Below are positions 27,622 through 37,193 of a stretch of DNA of 64,000 nucleotides, piece after piece. Made by a program: the position numbers and the translations under genes. This DNA is from an uncultured Fibrobacter sp. (lineage in GTDB: Bacteria > Fibrobacterota > Fibrobacteria > Fibrobacterales > Fibrobacteraceae), in contig CAKUTF010000002.1 of assembly GCA_934691725.1 (NCBI GenBank), forward strand, positions 62,001 through 126,000. The letters are read 5' to 3'. How positions within the stretch are numbered: position 1 is the first letter of the stretch; every line of letters starts with the position of its first letter. The notes below the pieces were generated by a model. It did not search any database and was not told where the DNA came from. It saw only the letters and a program-made list of their open reading frames with translations.

Positions 27622-28806
27622 TTATCCTTCTAGGAGTTTTTGGTACAGCGAAAGCTGCCGTTCGAAACAGCTTTGCCAGCTGAATTTTTTTGCATAGTCC
27701 ACAGCGTTCCGTTTGAGGCTCGGCAGGTCCATTCTTGAAATTCGGATAATTGAATCGGCGAGTGCTTGCGGGGTGCGCTCTTCGAGCAGCACCCCGGCGC
27801 CCGATGCGCGGAGATGCTCGGCGGCGGCGCCGGTCGATGCGGCGACTAGCGCATCGCCGCAAGCGAGGCTTTCCAGAATGGAAAGCCCAAAGGTTTCCCA
27901 ACCGGAAAGCGCAAGAGACAGGTCCGTGCTAGCGTAACGCTTCGCCATTTCTCCCGTGCCGTTGATAAATCCTTCGTAACGGATATGCTTGAACCTCTTC
28001 TCGGCTTCCTTGACTTTCGGAAGATCCGGTCCCGTTCCCGCAAAGAGAACCGCCGGTTCGCTGCCGAGCTTTTCGCAAAGAATCGGGTAAGCGAGAAGGA
28101 AAAGCCTTAGACCTTTTTCGTCGCAGAACCTGTGCGGGAAAAAAATCGTGAGACGGTTCGGGTCGCCAGCTTTTAACATCTGGACCAGGGTTTCGTCCCG
28201 CGCTTCCGGGCGAAAGGTTTGCAAATCGACGCCCAGCGGAACCCATTCCAGTCGATTTCCGTCAAAGCCGTTTCTTTCCATGCGGTCTAGCACTTCGCGC
28301 GAACTCGCTTCGAGCGTTCGGTAATCTCGGAAGCTTGTCCGCGCATAGGAAAAAGCGGCGGATTCAGCAAACCGTGCGATTTTGGAAAGCCCCCATTTTT
28401 CAAAGAAGCGACGGACGTAGGTGACGGGAAAATCCGCATGCCAGAAGGCGGTCAGTACGGAATTTTTTGAAACTTTTTTTGCAGCCTTGGAAACCGCCTT
28501 GGGCAAAACATACGGGGAACCGACTTCAATGATATCCGGTTGGTATTTTTCCAGATAAGGCCGGATGTCCTTTTGCTTCCACAAAAAACGGTATTCCCAG
28601 TTTCCGGGAAAGCGGAACGCCTTCCGGTGTTCGATGACAAGCGATTTGGAAACCTTCTCGGTGAAAGTCCTGGCATCGTTCTGGACAAAGACCAGGGTGG
28701 CGTCATCCCTTTCCCTGTAAAATTTCATGCGTTCCAAATGGTAACGCCTGACGCCTCCGCCCGAAGGACTCCAGAAATTGTTGAAATCGACGATGACTAG
28801 GCTCAT
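27622..28806 (-). CDS. glycosyltransferase family 4
   Basis: A 394-aa GT-B glycosyltransferase. The N-terminal domain has the acceptor loop SPSGGGVRRYH (about 13-23). The C-terminal Rossmann domain carries FPHRFCDEKGL, VLFAGTGPDL, and the donor-binding E-x7-E region GWETFGLSILESLACGDALVAASTGAAAE (about 295-325). It probably adds a hexose to a cell-surface glycan or lipid; donor and acceptor are unknown. It overlaps the primase-helicase stop by 4 nt. Confidence 0.85.
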   Translation of the reverse strand: MSLVIVDFNNFWSPSGGGVRRYHLERMKFYRERDDATLVFVQNDARTFTEKVSKSLVIEHRKAFRFPGNWEYRFLWKQKDIRPYLEKYQPDIIEVGSPYVLPKAVSKAAKKVSKNSVLTAFWHADFPVTYVRRFFEKWGLSKIARFAESAAFSYARTSFRDYRTLEASSREVLDRMERNGFDGNRLEWVPLGVDLQTFRPEARDETLVQMLKAGDPNRLTIFFPHRFCDEKGLRLFLLAYPILCEKLGSEPAVLFAGTGPDLPKVKEAEKRFKHIRYEGFINGTGEMAKRYASTDLSLALSGWETFGLSILESLACGDALVAASTGAAAEHLRASGAGVLLEERTPQALADSIIRISRMDLPSLKRNAVDYAKKFSWQSCFERQLSLYQKLLEG

Positions 28807-30692
28807 TTTTCTTTTTCTTTCATCCGGTAGGATTTGTCCGAGAATAGAAGATTCGCTTCATAAAGGGTCGAACCGGAACCTTTCAAACTGACGGTGAGCC
28901 AGAGAGCGCCGTCTTCCTTGCGTTCAATCCAGAATGTCGCGTCCGCATCGCGCATGTAGGGTCCCGGACCGATGATTTTGTCTCCATCCTTGACGCATGA
29001 TCCGCTGATGAAAACAGGAATGTCCAAATCCTTGTAAAGGTCGAGCGCTGCCGAAGAACGCCGTTCACAAAGGTCCGGGATATCCGCCCGGTCCGAGATG
29101 CGAAGATGGTCGATTCCGTCGATGACGAGAATCAGGTTCTGCCTTTCGGAAAGCTCGTTCTGCAGTTCTTTAAGGAACGCGTTGAAATTAAAAGTTTCCA
29201 TATCTTCCCAGATTTCAAGCCGTTCCGCTTTGACGTAGGAAAGGAGCTGCTGGGTCGCATCGTGAACGCTCCGGTTGAGATCATCGTCCTTGTTTTGCTT
29301 GCGGACATTCGCTTCGGAGATTCCGGCGAGCATGGCTACAAATCGGTCGAAGACCTGTCTGCGCGGGCTGTCTAAGGCGACGTAAATTACCTTGGCGTCC
29401 AGATTCCCTTCGATAAGGTCCAGCGCAAAGGAGGATAGCGCATAGCTTTTAAACCCGAACGGTTCGGACGAGAGAAAATAATAGCCGGGACGGATTCCGT
29501 CGAGCGCATGGGATAGGGTCGGAAAATTGAAAAGGCGGTAGCCGACGTCGGAATCCGCATCGCGGGTCATCGCCGTAGCAAAGTTTTCCCGAATATCCTG
29601 GAGGAGTACGGACTTGCGATGTGTGCGCATGGTGTCTTCTTCGGTATCCCGGATTTTTTCGAGAAGCAAATCCGCACCGTTTTGGCGGACCAGCGTATCG
29701 ACGGTTTCACCGACGGGCAGGATGATGGATTTAAAGCGCATTCCTTCCGATTCCGCAAGTTCGAGGCTCTTGCGGATGTGGAGTTCCTGGTTTCGGCGGT
29801 TCGGTTCCTTGCGGAGAATCAGCGTGATGCTTTCGGCCCCGCATGCCTTGAGCTTATACAGATGGCTGCGGCTGAAAGGCTGGTACATCGTCGAGACGAC
29901 GCCCGGAATTCCCGCGAGGTCGGCGGTCAGGGCGTCAAAAAGCCCTTCGACAACAATCGGATTTTCCACGTCCTGCTGGATATTGAAGGGAATATCTAGC
30001 GGACCGGAAGCGTAAGAGATGTAAGTGTCTTCGTTTGAATTCGGCGTGCCCGCGTTATCGAGAATCCTCCCATAGACAGAATGGATGACGCCTTTGGAAT
30101 TGCGGGCGGGAATAGTGAGTCGCGGTTCGTGGGAAATGTCCAGGTTGTCAAGGTAAAAGCTGACTTCGTGACGCTCTAGCCCCGAGAGCAGACAGTAGCT
30201 GTAAAAAGGCTCCGGGTCGCCGCTGTAGTATCCGATGCCGTAAAGCTTCGCCTGGCCGAGGCTCCAGCCGCGCGCCTTGAGAAATTCCGCCGTGGATTCA
30301 CTCTTGGTCGCAGCCCAGTGGCAGTAGCGGACAAAGTTTTCCAGGACGCGAACCTTTTCTCCGCCGATTTCTTTGTTCTTGTGAGGTTCTATTTCGCCGT
30401 TTTCAAATTCTATGCCCCAAAAATCCAGGGCTTCCTTGCGCGCCGTGTTTTCGTCTAATCCGTTGAAACGGGTCCGCATGAGAAATTCGATCAGGTCGCC
30501 GTCGCTATCGCATTGCAGGCAGCGGTAGCGCCAATAACCCAGCGTATCGTAAAAGAAAAGGGACGATTCTTCTGGCGCGTGGAACGGACATTGGGACATC
30601 AGATTGCGTCCCCAGCGCCTCAGGGGAATCCCCAGGCGTCGCGGATGTGTCTTAACGCGGGAAAGATTGAGTTTCTCTTCTTCGACGAGCAT
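28803..30692 (-). CDS. degenerate DnaG-DnaB-like primase-helicase fusion
   Basis: A 629-aa protein laid out like T7 gp4 or DnaG-DnaB fusions. A CHC2 zinc finger comes first (CPFH ... CLQC, about 35-60). A TOPRIM-like domain keeps VVEGLFDAL but has RKEPN where the DxD motif should be. A RecA-like C-terminal domain follows (about 400-629). Its P loop reads SSEPFGFKS, lacking the GK pair, while a Walker B-like LVIDGIDHL remains. The eroded catalytic motifs suggest it is not an active replicative primase-helicase. It heads an operon with glycosyltransferase, Dabb, HAD and GH8 genes, and an AGGTGA site precedes the ATG. Confidence 0.6.
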   Translation of the reverse strand: MLVEEEKLNLSRVKTHPRRLGIPLRRWGRNLMSQCPFHAPEESSLFFYDTLGYWRYRCLQCDSDGDLIEFLMRTRFNGLDENTARKEALDFWGIEFENGEIEPHKNKEIGGEKVRVLENFVRYCHWAATKSESTAEFLKARGWSLGQAKLYGIGYYSGDPEPFYSYCLLSGLERHEVSFYLDNLDISHEPRLTIPARNSKGVIHSVYGRILDNAGTPNSNEDTYISYASGPLDIPFNIQQDVENPIVVEGLFDALTADLAGIPGVVSTMYQPFSRSHLYKLKACGAESITLILRKEPNRRNQELHIRKSLELAESEGMRFKSIILPVGETVDTLVRQNGADLLLEKIRDTEEDTMRTHRKSVLLQDIRENFATAMTRDADSDVGYRLFNFPTLSHALDGIRPGYYFLSSEPFGFKSYALSSFALDLIEGNLDAKVIYVALDSPRRQVFDRFVAMLAGISEANVRKQNKDDDLNRSVHDATQQLLSYVKAERLEIWEDMETFNFNAFLKELQNELSERQNLILVIDGIDHLRISDRADIPDLCERRSSAALDLYKDLDIPVFISGSCVKDGDKIIGPGPYMRDADATFWIERKEDGALWLTVSLKGSGSTLYEANLLFSDKSYRMKEKEK

Positions 30693-30840
30693 AGGTCACC
30701 TCGATTCTAACGATAGAAATTTTTGGGGAAGGAAAATCTTGGAAGTGAAGACGAATGGACAGCCTGTTTCAAAGTTTAGCGCTTAGAATCGTTCGCTCCT
30801 AATTCCTATATTATTCTAACCATAAAAACGAGGAGTGTCT

Positions 30841-32790
30841 ATGAACCTTTTTTCTAAATCGCTGGCGGTCCTAGGACTAGCAAGCGCAAGTGTCTTCGCT
30901 GGAATCAGCTACAGCCCGGTAACCGAAGGAGCCTCGGAATCCGCACAAAAGCTCTACAACTTTCTGGCGGTCAACTATGGAGTAAAGACCATCGCCGGTA
31001 TCCAGACCGGAGAACTGGAAACGGCGACATTCAAGGCCTTGCCCGATGTCGATTCCTTCTACGTCCGCACCGGAAAATATCCCGCCCTCGTCGGTTTGGA
31101 CTTCCTTTTCGCTACCGGCGTCAAAGCCAGCGACCCATGGTATCAAAGCTACACGAAAAACATCATCGATGCGGCAAAGGACCTTTGGGCGCAAGGCGGA
31201 ATCCCGGCATTCACCTGGCACTGGAAAGACCCGAGCGACCAGGTTGACGAATTTTATGCGACACAAAAAGCCGCCGGCGAAGGAAAGCAATATACGACCT
31301 ACGATTTTACGCAAGGGTTCAACGACCCGAGCTGCTCGACAAACTGCACGTGGAACGAGAACTCCACCACTTACAGCCAGTTGAAAAGCGACATCGATGA
31401 AATCGCAGCCTATTTCCTGGAACTCCAGCAAGCCGGAGCCGCAGCCATTTTCCGTCCGGTACACGAAGCTTCCGGCGGATGGTTCTGGTGGGGAACCCGC
31501 GGTGGAGCCGCTTTCCAGGCTCTGTACAAACTAATCTATGACGAAATGAATTCCCTAGGCGTGAAGAATCTCGTCTGGGTCTGGAATCCCGAATACGCGA
31601 CCGACACGGGCTGGAATCCGGGCGAATCCTATTACGACATCATCAGTCTCGACATCTACGAAGCCTACGACTATTCTTCCAAGTTCCTTTCCGCGCGCAA
31701 GGATCTGGAAAAAAATTTCGGATCGGACAAGATTTTCGCCATCTCCGAAAACGGTCCGATTCCCGACCTCTCCGTCATGGCGGAAAACAATAGCCGCTGG
31801 TCCTGGTGGATGCCGTGGTACCAGACCTGGGACGGAAATTTCCTGAACCAGACCGTAAACGCTGTCTGGAAAGCAAACGTGGAAAGTCCCTGCGCGATTA
31901 CGCTCAGCGAAATGCCAGGCTGGGACAACTATACGATTTCAGACACGCCGGTCGCTTCCTGTGAAGTCGGCTACGAACTCAAGGACCTGGACACGGCCCG
32001 CATCATCGAGGAATTCTATCCGGGCGACACGGCGAACAACGGATGGCTGCGCGTCAGATTCAACACGCCGACCGGCGACACCGCGAGAGGCAACGTCATC
32101 ATCGGCGACGGAAGCTACGACCTGTCCACGGAATCCAAAATCACCTTGAATGTGTTCAACGGGAACAAGCTCTCCGGTATCTGGTTCACGATTGCATTCC
32201 TCGGGAACGAATCCACGGATTGGGCCTGGGCGCAGCCGGACGGTTGCTGGATTAACGCGAGCGACTCCACGGCCTGCGAAATCAATCTCGCCACGACAAC
32301 GATGGATGGAACAGTCCTTACCGGAAGCGACTACACGAATTTCATGAGCAACATTTCGAAAATCTACATCGAAATTTCATCGCCGAACTATGCGGGATCG
32401 ATTTTCTTCGACAACGTCCGCTTCGGAAACAACGTATTCGAAAGCTTTGACGATTCCAAAAAGAGCTTCAAGGTTGACCAGCCGAAGAACCTCTTTGTCG
32501 CCGAAATAGTCGGCATGGGCAAAGCGCCGACAGCAATTGCCGCCAAGGCTTCGGTTTCCAAACTCGACTTGTCGCTCCAGAACGGAACGCTTTCCATCAC
32601 GATTCCCAAGTCCGGCAAGACAAGTATCGCTCTCTTTGACGCGACCGGTCACCTGGTAAGGAATCTCTCACAGGGAAGCCTTTCTGCCGGGATCCAAAAC
32701 TTCTCCCTCGAAAATCTCCCCAGGGGAAACTACATGGTCCGCGTCAAGGGCAACGGATTCGCTACGGCAAAGGCAATCCGTCTCCGCTAA
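30841..32790 (+). CDS. secreted GH26 beta-mannanase with carbohydrate-binding and sorting-type C-terminus
   Basis: A 649-aa exported enzyme, predicted to hydrolyse beta-1,4-mannan. After the signal peptide (to about FAG, residue 19) the GH26 barrel spans about 25-370. The acid/base Glu209 lies in PVHEASGGWFWWG and the nucleophile Glu303 in SENGPIPD. A beta-rich domain (about 375-540) ends IFFDNVRFG, as in CBM11/CBM-like modules. The last ~65 residues (IALFDATGHLVRNLSQGSLS..., ending in basic residues) match the C-termini of the next two enzymes. GAGGAG at 30830 and 6-nt spacing set the ATG at 30841. Confidence 0.88.
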   Translation: MNLFSKSLAVLGLASASVFAGISYSPVTEGASESAQKLYNFLAVNYGVKTIAGIQTGELETATFKALPDVDSFYVRTGKYPALVGLDFLFATGVKASDPWYQSYTKNIIDAAKDLWAQGGIPAFTWHWKDPSDQVDEFYATQKAAGEGKQYTTYDFTQGFNDPSCSTNCTWNENSTTYSQLKSDIDEIAAYFLELQQAGAAAIFRPVHEASGGWFWWGTRGGAAFQALYKLIYDEMNSLGVKNLVWVWNPEYATDTGWNPGESYYDIISLDIYEAYDYSSKFLSARKDLEKNFGSDKIFAISENGPIPDLSVMAENNSRWSWWMPWYQTWDGNFLNQTVNAVWKANVESPCAITLSEMPGWDNYTISDTPVASCEVGYELKDLDTARIIEEFYPGDTANNGWLRVRFNTPTGDTARGNVIIGDGSYDLSTESKITLNVFNGNKLSGIWFTIAFLGNESTDWAWAQPDGCWINASDSTACEINLATTTMDGTVLTGSDYTNFMSNISKIYIEISSPNYAGSIFFDNVRFGNNVFESFDDSKKSFKVDQPKNLFVAEIVGMGKAPTAIAAKASVSKLDLSLQNGTLSITIPKSGKTSIALFDATGHLVRNLSQGSLSAGIQNFSLENLPRGNYMVRVKGNGFATAKAIRLR

Positions 32791-32810
32791 AAGTTCTAGA
32801 ACTTCACAAA

Positions 32811-32839
32811 GGGCGCTTTCTTCAAAGCGCTCTTTTTTT
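32811..32839 (+). terminator. terminator after first GH26 gene
   Basis: GGGCGCTTT pairs with AAAGCGCTC around CTTC, followed by seven T residues. Confidence 0.9.
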
Positions 32840-32997
32840 GTGCCGGGACGCCATTTCCGAGGAAAAATTTTAACGTTTTTTCGTTTAAATTTATACAAAA
32901 AAAATTTTCTATTTATGATTTTTCTGACCGCTCAAATAATCCCGTTTGCAAAAAAACTTTTGAAAATAGATTATGGGAAAAGCAGAAAGGAGTGTTT

Positions 32998-34845
32998 ATG
33001 TCCAGATTGTACCTTGCAATATGCGCAGGTCTTGCGCTACTCGCTTCCGCCCATGCCGAAACGCGCTACGAAGCCGAAGACCAGAATCTTCCAGCAAACG
33101 CGACCGCCATCGACAGCGCAGCCTGCTCCGGCGGAAAATGCGTCAATACCAACGGGCTTAGTTTCACGGTCTCTGTCGAACAGGCCGGAATCTACGACTT
33201 GACGCTCCCCGTTTCCGTCAAGCAATACGACTGGTTCAACACGAGCATTTCCGTGAACGGCAAGAAGCTTTCCGAAACCCTCACCAATTCTCCGGACAGC
33301 GCTTACAAACATTACACGCTCAAGGCCTCGGCGAAATTCCATGCCGGGGAAAATACGGTCCAGGTTTCCGGCGGACAATTAAACTTTGACTATCTCGATA
33401 TCGGACCGCACCCGGAAACCGTGTTCACGCTCGACGCAAAGCCCATGACCCCAGGAGCCACCGAGAGCGCCTACAAGCTGAAAAAGCTCCTTACCGAAAA
33501 TTTCGGAAAGAAAACGCTCAGCGGCATGATGATAGGCGACAACGCGTTCAATTACCACTACGGCGCAACCCTTGAAGACAGCTACCTCATCACATCCTGC
33601 GTTCCGAGCGACAGCTGCGGGCTTTCCGATGAACGCACGACATGGAAAGGCCAGGAAGACATTTCCGAGTTCTATAAACGTTCGGGCCACTACCCTGCGC
33701 TCGGAGGCTTCGACATGCTGTTTGCAACCGGAGGTCATTCCGACGAAGGCTGGTTCAGCGGCTACACGGACAATAATGTCCGCATGGCAAGGGAACTGTG
33801 GAATATGGGCGGCATCCCGGCATTTACGTGGCACTGGAAAGTCGGAAACGATACGATTTTTTATACCAAAAGCCAAGGTTTCAAAAACGAAAGTTGTACG
33901 GACGGCGTCATCGCAAGCACAGACAACAACACGTGCTTCAACTACACCAAGGCGTTCAGCGGCGACAAGTGCGAAGAAGCCAATACCTTGTCGGAAACCT
34001 ACCGGCTTTTGATGGCCGATGTCGATAAAGTTTCAAAGCGTTTCCTCGACCTGCAGGATTCGGGCGTCGCCATTCTCTGGAGGCCGCTCCACGAAGCCGC
34101 CGGCGGATGGTTCTGGTGGGGCGTCGCCGGACCGGATTGCTACAGGCAGCTTTACAAGCTGGTCTATGACCGGATGGTCAACGTGAACGGCGTGAGAAAC
34201 GCCCTGTGGATCTGGAACATCGAACGCGACCCGGAACTCGGCTACGATTACAATGCCCTAAATCCGGAATGGTATCCCGGAGACGATTACGTCGATATCG
34301 TCGGCGTCGATATTTACAACAATTCCGGAGACAACCAGTCGAACGTCAACTACTTCAACAAGATCATCGACGAAATCGGTTCGCGCAAGATGCTCGCCCT
34401 GACCGAAAACGGCCCGATCCCCGACGTTGACAGCACCTTTGACGACAAGGCCGTCTGGAGTTTCTGGATGCCGTGGTATAACACGTGGAGTAGCGGATTC
34501 CTCAACCAGACAGACAATTCCGTCTGGCAGAAGAACCTCTCCGACAGCCGAATCATTTCGCTTGAATCCATGCCGGGCTGGGAAAACGTTTCCGCAAGGC
34601 TCGCTCCGAAGAACCGCATGCAAAACTCCCAGATTGTCCTGCAAGGAAAAACGCTCCGGTTTACGCTCCAAAAGACTTCCCGGGTTTCCCTCTATTCGCT
34701 GTCGGGAAAGCGCATCTTGACCATCGGCGAAAACCTTTCGGCGGGAACGCATACGGCAAATCTCTCAAAGCTTCCCCAAGGCGTTTACCTCGTCCGCATC
34801 CAAAACGGATCACGCGTCCAGCATCAAAAAATCCTCGTTCCGTAG
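32998..34845 (+). CDS. secreted CBM35/6-GH26 beta-mannanase
   Basis: A 615-aa exported enzyme with the binding domain at the front. The signal peptide (about 1-20) is followed by a CBM35/CBM6-like beta-sandwich (RYEAEDQNL to YLDIG, about 22-142). The GH26 catalytic domain (about 150-540) has acid/base Glu366 in PLHEAAGGWFWWG and nucleophile Glu470 in TENGPIPD. A C-terminal sorting-type domain (VSLYSLSGKR ... LPQGVYLVRI) closes it. AAGGAG 5 nt before sets the ATG at 32998. Its catalytic region is clearly homologous to the upstream gene, suggesting ancient duplication with domain rearrangement. Confidence 0.88.
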   Translation: MSRLYLAICAGLALLASAHAETRYEAEDQNLPANATAIDSAACSGGKCVNTNGLSFTVSVEQAGIYDLTLPVSVKQYDWFNTSISVNGKKLSETLTNSPDSAYKHYTLKASAKFHAGENTVQVSGGQLNFDYLDIGPHPETVFTLDAKPMTPGATESAYKLKKLLTENFGKKTLSGMMIGDNAFNYHYGATLEDSYLITSCVPSDSCGLSDERTTWKGQEDISEFYKRSGHYPALGGFDMLFATGGHSDEGWFSGYTDNNVRMARELWNMGGIPAFTWHWKVGNDTIFYTKSQGFKNESCTDGVIASTDNNTCFNYTKAFSGDKCEEANTLSETYRLLMADVDKVSKRFLDLQDSGVAILWRPLHEAAGGWFWWGVAGPDCYRQLYKLVYDRMVNVNGVRNALWIWNIERDPELGYDYNALNPEWYPGDDYVDIVGVDIYNNSGDNQSNVNYFNKIIDEIGSRKMLALTENGPIPDVDSTFDDKAVWSFWMPWYNTWSSGFLNQTDNSVWQKNLSDSRIISLESMPGWENVSARLAPKNRMQNSQIVLQGKTLRFTLQKTSRVSLYSLSGKRILTIGENLSAGTHTANLSKLPQGVYLVRIQNGSRVQHQKILVP

Positions 34846-34851
34846 TTTTTC

Positions 34852-34879
34852 AAATCCCCCGCTCGGGGGATTTTTTTTT
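34852..34879 (+). terminator. terminator after second GH26 gene
   Basis: ATCCCCC pairs with GGGGGAT around a 4-nt loop and is followed by a T run. Confidence 0.9.
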
Positions 34880-34904
34880 CAGCCAATCCGAAGCGTTCTC
34901 GCTT

Positions 34905-35255
34905 TTTGACATTAGAACCTGTTTTCATACGTGTCGGGCGTAGCTCGACAAGCTCGCTAGCCTGTCAAATCCCTTATCTGAAAGGAGATTCCCGTGTCTG
35001 TGTCCGCCGCGGCGGACGGGCACGGGAATGACATTGTAGTGAGCTGTGGGAATGATAGTACGCGGAAACTGTTCGCTTAGAAACACCGCATTCCGTGTCC
35101 CGCTAAACGCTTCCCAAAAATTTAAATGTCCACAGCTCTGACCACTGCTCACTGACCACTACCCACTAAACCTAGATGTCCGCAGACTATTCCCTAATCC
35201 CTCATCCCTAGTCCCTAAACTTAGATGTCCACGGTTCCTTATAAAGACATTTTCT
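34905..35255 (-). repeat. composite heptamer/hairpin repeat, copy 3
   Basis: Noncoding between the second GH26 gene and GH5. Separators lie at 35125 (AATGTC), 35175 (GATGTC) and 35224 (GATGTC), spaced 50 and 49 nt, with TGACCAC-type and CCCTAAT-type 7-mers between them. A 75-nt block (35041-35115) is identical to the reverse complement of 40609-40683. The hairpin at 34988-35029 and the TAGCTCGACAAGCTCGCTA tail (34940-34960) complete the composite. Confidence 0.85.
34988..35029. repeat. ATTCCC-family hairpin with nested palindrome
   Basis: Outer stem ATTCCCGTG/CACGGGAAT. The usual 5-nt loop is replaced by 24 nt carrying the perfect palindrome GTCCGCCGCGGCGGAC. This gives a double-decker hairpin. 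Confidence 0.8.
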
Positions 35256-35300
35256 TATTTTATACACGACTTTTCAAATATCATCTTCGTAGGAGAATCG

Positions 35301-37175
35301 ATGAACCATTGGATAAAAACCCTGACCGTAGCCGGACTTGCGGCAGGAATGCTCTGGGCGGCTCCGGGCCTCACCGTGAACGGTTCCGAACTGCAATACA
35401 ACGGAAAGAAAATTTTCTTCAGCGGGACGAACCTCGCCTGGGCAGATTACAACTCCGACGTAGGCGATAGCCCGCTCAACGAAAACGCCTGGAGCAAAGC
35501 CGTCGAAGGCACCCGCGCGGCAGGCGGGAATTCCATCCGCTGGTGGCTTTTCAACAACATGAGCCAAAGCCCGGCAATCGACACGGCAACGCATCTCGTT
35601 TCAGGCCTCAAGGAAAACACCATCAGCAACATGAAAAAGGCGCTCGACATCGCCGAGGAATACGGCGTCATGGTATCAATGTGCCTTTTCAGCCACAACC
35701 TGATGGAACCGAACCAATGGGGACTCTATGCAGGGAACAAGCTCGACTTCCAAGCGAACCAGAAGCTATTTGACGATGACGGAACCAAAGCCTTTATCGA
35801 CAATGTCCTCATCCCGGTCGTCAAGGCAATCGGAAACCACAACGCACTGATGTCCTGGGAAGTATTCAATGAACCGGAAGGCATGACCACCGAATGCAAC
35901 GGATGGACCCCACAAAAAATGGAACTCGCCAAGATCCAGAAATTTACAAACAAGGTTGCCGCCGCCATCCACTCGGTAGATTCCAAGCTTCTCGTTTCCA
36001 CCGGCAGCGTAAACATCCAGTACCAAAAGTACTGGAACGATGCGGCACTCATCGCAGCGGGCGGCGAACAGAACGGAACGCTCGACTTTTTCCAGACACA
36101 CTACTATCCCTATTACCAAGCGGATGCCGTCTCTCCGTTTGTGAATACCGCAGCCCAGATGGCCGCCACCTACGGCTACGACAGCAAGCCGATGATTATC
36201 GGCGAATTCCCGGCAAGCGGCTGGTCGGGCGACACTTACAGGTCTTCCATGGCCGCCAAGACGGAAATTTCCACCGAGGAATGTTACCGCAAGGCATTCG
36301 ACGGCGGATACGCCGGAGCGCTCGCCTGGCAATACATCGGAGACAAGACCGAAGAACAATTCGGAGGATATTCCTACACAATCAACCCGGCCCTAGCCGC
36401 GATGAAAGCCTTGGCCGCAACCGAAGAAGCGAGCATCAAGATCAAGGATGTCGTCATCGAGGACGCGACAGGAAACGGCATGATGGCGGTCACGTATGGC
36501 GATGACAATGCACAGATCGAATACCAGAAGACATTTGACTTGGGAAGTGCGAGCACGCTTTCGTTTGTCGTCAAGAACAACGGAAAATCCGAAGCGAAAC
36601 TCTATCTGATTCTAAAGCTCACCGATGCCTGGACATGGACCGAAATCGACGGGGAGTGCACAGTCGCAGCAGGCGAAAAGAAAATCTGTTCGTACGATAT
36701 TTCCAAGGCCTCCGACAGGAACCAGACGAAAAGCATCATCATCGCGAACTACGCCACAGGCTACAAGGGAACAATCCTTTACGACGATGTTGTCGCAAGC
36801 GACACGCTTTTCAACTTCAACACGGACAAATACGACGCATTCTCCCGGAGCTTTGGCAATACCGAAGCAATGATTCCCGAAATCAAGATTGTCTTCAACA
36901 ACGAAGATTACACTGCGGGAATTTCCTCGAAAAAGACCTTTGCGAAATCTTCGATACACTTCAATGGAAACGCCTTACAGCTTTCCGTTGCCCAGTCGGA
37001 AAACGTTTCCGTCGGCATCTACACGTTGAACGGAGCGCAAGTCGCCACTCTGCACCGAGGGATCCTTGCCGCCGGAACGCATCGATTCGATCTTTCCAAG
37101 ATTTCCCAAGGCGTCTATCTCGTCCGCGTCAAAGGGAACGCTTTCAACGCCCATCGGACAATCCAGATAAAGTAA
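35301..37175 (+). CDS. secreted GH5 endo-mannanase/glucanase
   Basis: A 624-aa exported enzyme of glycoside hydrolase family 5. The signal peptide (to about LWAAP) is followed by the TIM barrel (about 25-365), with acid/base Glu191 in SWEVFNEPEG and nucleophile Glu302 in IIGEFPASG. A beta-rich domain follows (about 375-530), then the shared C-terminal sorting-type domain (VGIYTLNGAQ ... ISQGVYLVRVKGN). Mannanase activity is inferred from the barrel and from two neighbouring mannanases; a beta-glucanase is possible. AGGAG lies 7 nt before the ATG. Confidence 0.82.
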   Translation: MNHWIKTLTVAGLAAGMLWAAPGLTVNGSELQYNGKKIFFSGTNLAWADYNSDVGDSPLNENAWSKAVEGTRAAGGNSIRWWLFNNMSQSPAIDTATHLVSGLKENTISNMKKALDIAEEYGVMVSMCLFSHNLMEPNQWGLYAGNKLDFQANQKLFDDDGTKAFIDNVLIPVVKAIGNHNALMSWEVFNEPEGMTTECNGWTPQKMELAKIQKFTNKVAAAIHSVDSKLLVSTGSVNIQYQKYWNDAALIAAGGEQNGTLDFFQTHYYPYYQADAVSPFVNTAAQMAATYGYDSKPMIIGEFPASGWSGDTYRSSMAAKTEISTEECYRKAFDGGYAGALAWQYIGDKTEEQFGGYSYTINPALAAMKALAATEEASIKIKDVVIEDATGNGMMAVTYGDDNAQIEYQKTFDLGSASTLSFVVKNNGKSEAKLYLILKLTDAWTWTEIDGECTVAAGEKKICSYDISKASDRNQTKSIIIANYATGYKGTILYDDVVASDTLFNFNTDKYDAFSRSFGNTEAMIPEIKIVFNNEDYTAGISSKKTFAKSSIHFNGNALQLSVAQSENVSVGIYTLNGAQVATLHRGILAAGTHRFDLSKISQGVYLVRVKGNAFNAHRTIQIK

Positions 37176-37193
37176 CCGGTTCCCGGAAAATTC

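Noticed and set aside
34905..35255. Attachment site or integron-like recombination site in the composite repeat
   Set aside because: No integrase in the window and the same element recurs five times in both orientations without cargo.
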